Assembly: GCA_023139225.1 (NCBI GenBank)
Contig: JAGLNZ010000694.1
Span: forward strand, 1-6,233
Length of the DNA stretch: 6,233 nucleotides
Reading direction: 5' to 3'
Origin: Desulfobacula sp.
GTDB taxonomy: Bacteria > Desulfobacterota > Desulfobacteria > Desulfobacterales > Desulfobacteraceae
The position numbers and the translations under genes were made by a program. Below the pieces are notes generated by a model. The model was not told the DNA's origin. It was given only the letters and a program-made list of their open reading frames with translations, and made no database searches. This document shows positions 6,180-6,233 of this stretch, in pieces (the stretch's first letter is position 1; each line of letters begins with the position of its first letter).

Positions 6180-6233
6180 TTATTCAGGACACAGACTAAT
6201 ACCATCTGACAAGGATAATTAGTCGTAACTCAA
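6175..6233. repeat. Nested inverted repeat at the window edge
   Basis: TTGAGTTA (6175-6182) is the exact reverse complement of TAACTCAA (6226-6233). Inside it GACTAAT (6194-6200) pairs with ATTAGTC (6218-6224). The left strand has an 11-nt bulge (6183-6193) against one base on the right, and the loop is 17 nt. The pairing could continue past the window. The structure abuts the truncated coding remnant, so it may be a small inserted element or the end of a larger mobile element. Confidence 0.5.

Noticed and set aside
5966..6205. 79-codon leftward ORF overlapping the permease end
   Set aside because: More than a third of it is antisense to the permease and the composition is not protein-like; the neighbouring frame at 6072-6179 reads much better.
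6175..6233. Integron attC-like site, because the right end TAACTCAA recalls attC sequences
   Set aside because: The RYYYAAC and GTTRRRY core sites are not present in the right order or form, and no integrase or cassette is seen.

Overview
The window is an AT-rich (by eye roughly 35-40% GC), gene-dense bacterial chromosomal segment. Spacing, Shine-Dalgarno-like sites and protein families fit a Gram-negative bacterium. The style (AT-rich, K/I-rich proteins, SpoIIAA-like protein beside an ABC-2 transporter) would suit an AT-rich Desulfobacterota member such as the Desulfobacula/Desulfobacter group, but this is an impression and not shown by any marker gene. I see no rRNA, tRNA or CRISPR array.

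Left block (1-2221). The C-terminal tail of a small membrane protein, probably DUF2784, reads rightward off the left edge. It meets a leftward cluster of three genes tail to tail. In transcription order these are an EamA/DMT-type 10-helix exporter (1280-2221), a PHP-domain metallophosphoesterase (613-1296, overlapping the exporter by 17 bp), and a YbaK-type Cys-tRNA(Pro) deacylase (127-594, 18 bp further on). An 11-bp perfect inverted repeat spans the convergent junction at 100-134.

Divergent control region (2222-2418) and regulator (2419-3870). A full-length MocR-type regulator (GntR winged helix fused to an aminotransferase-like PLP domain, Schiff-base Lys present) is transcribed away from the exporter. 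The 197-bp spacer holds a 15-bp palindrome that would lie between the -35 and -10 of the regulator, and a TACAGAT direct repeat with 25-bp period just upstream of the predicted exporter promoter. This layout suggests that the regulator represses itself and controls the exporter cluster.

Right block (3871-6068). An extended -10 promoter (3897-3905) probably drives a three-gene unit: a SpoIIAA-like (STAS/SEC14-type) cytoplasmic protein, an ABC-2 type ATPase whose start overlaps the preceding stop by 8 bp, and a six-helix ABC-2 permease. Together they look like a complete small ABC transporter with an accessory protein; the substrate is unknown.

Right edge (6069-6233). A short leftward coding remnant (35 codons, converging on the permease with a 3-bp gap) is cut by an in-frame stop that lies inside the arm of a nested inverted repeat running to the last base of the window. 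This looks like a gene interrupted by a small repeat or by the end of a mobile element. It is the least explained piece of the window. The rest is ordinary, well-preserved housekeeping or accessory content, and I do not see convincing evidence for an entirely new system.
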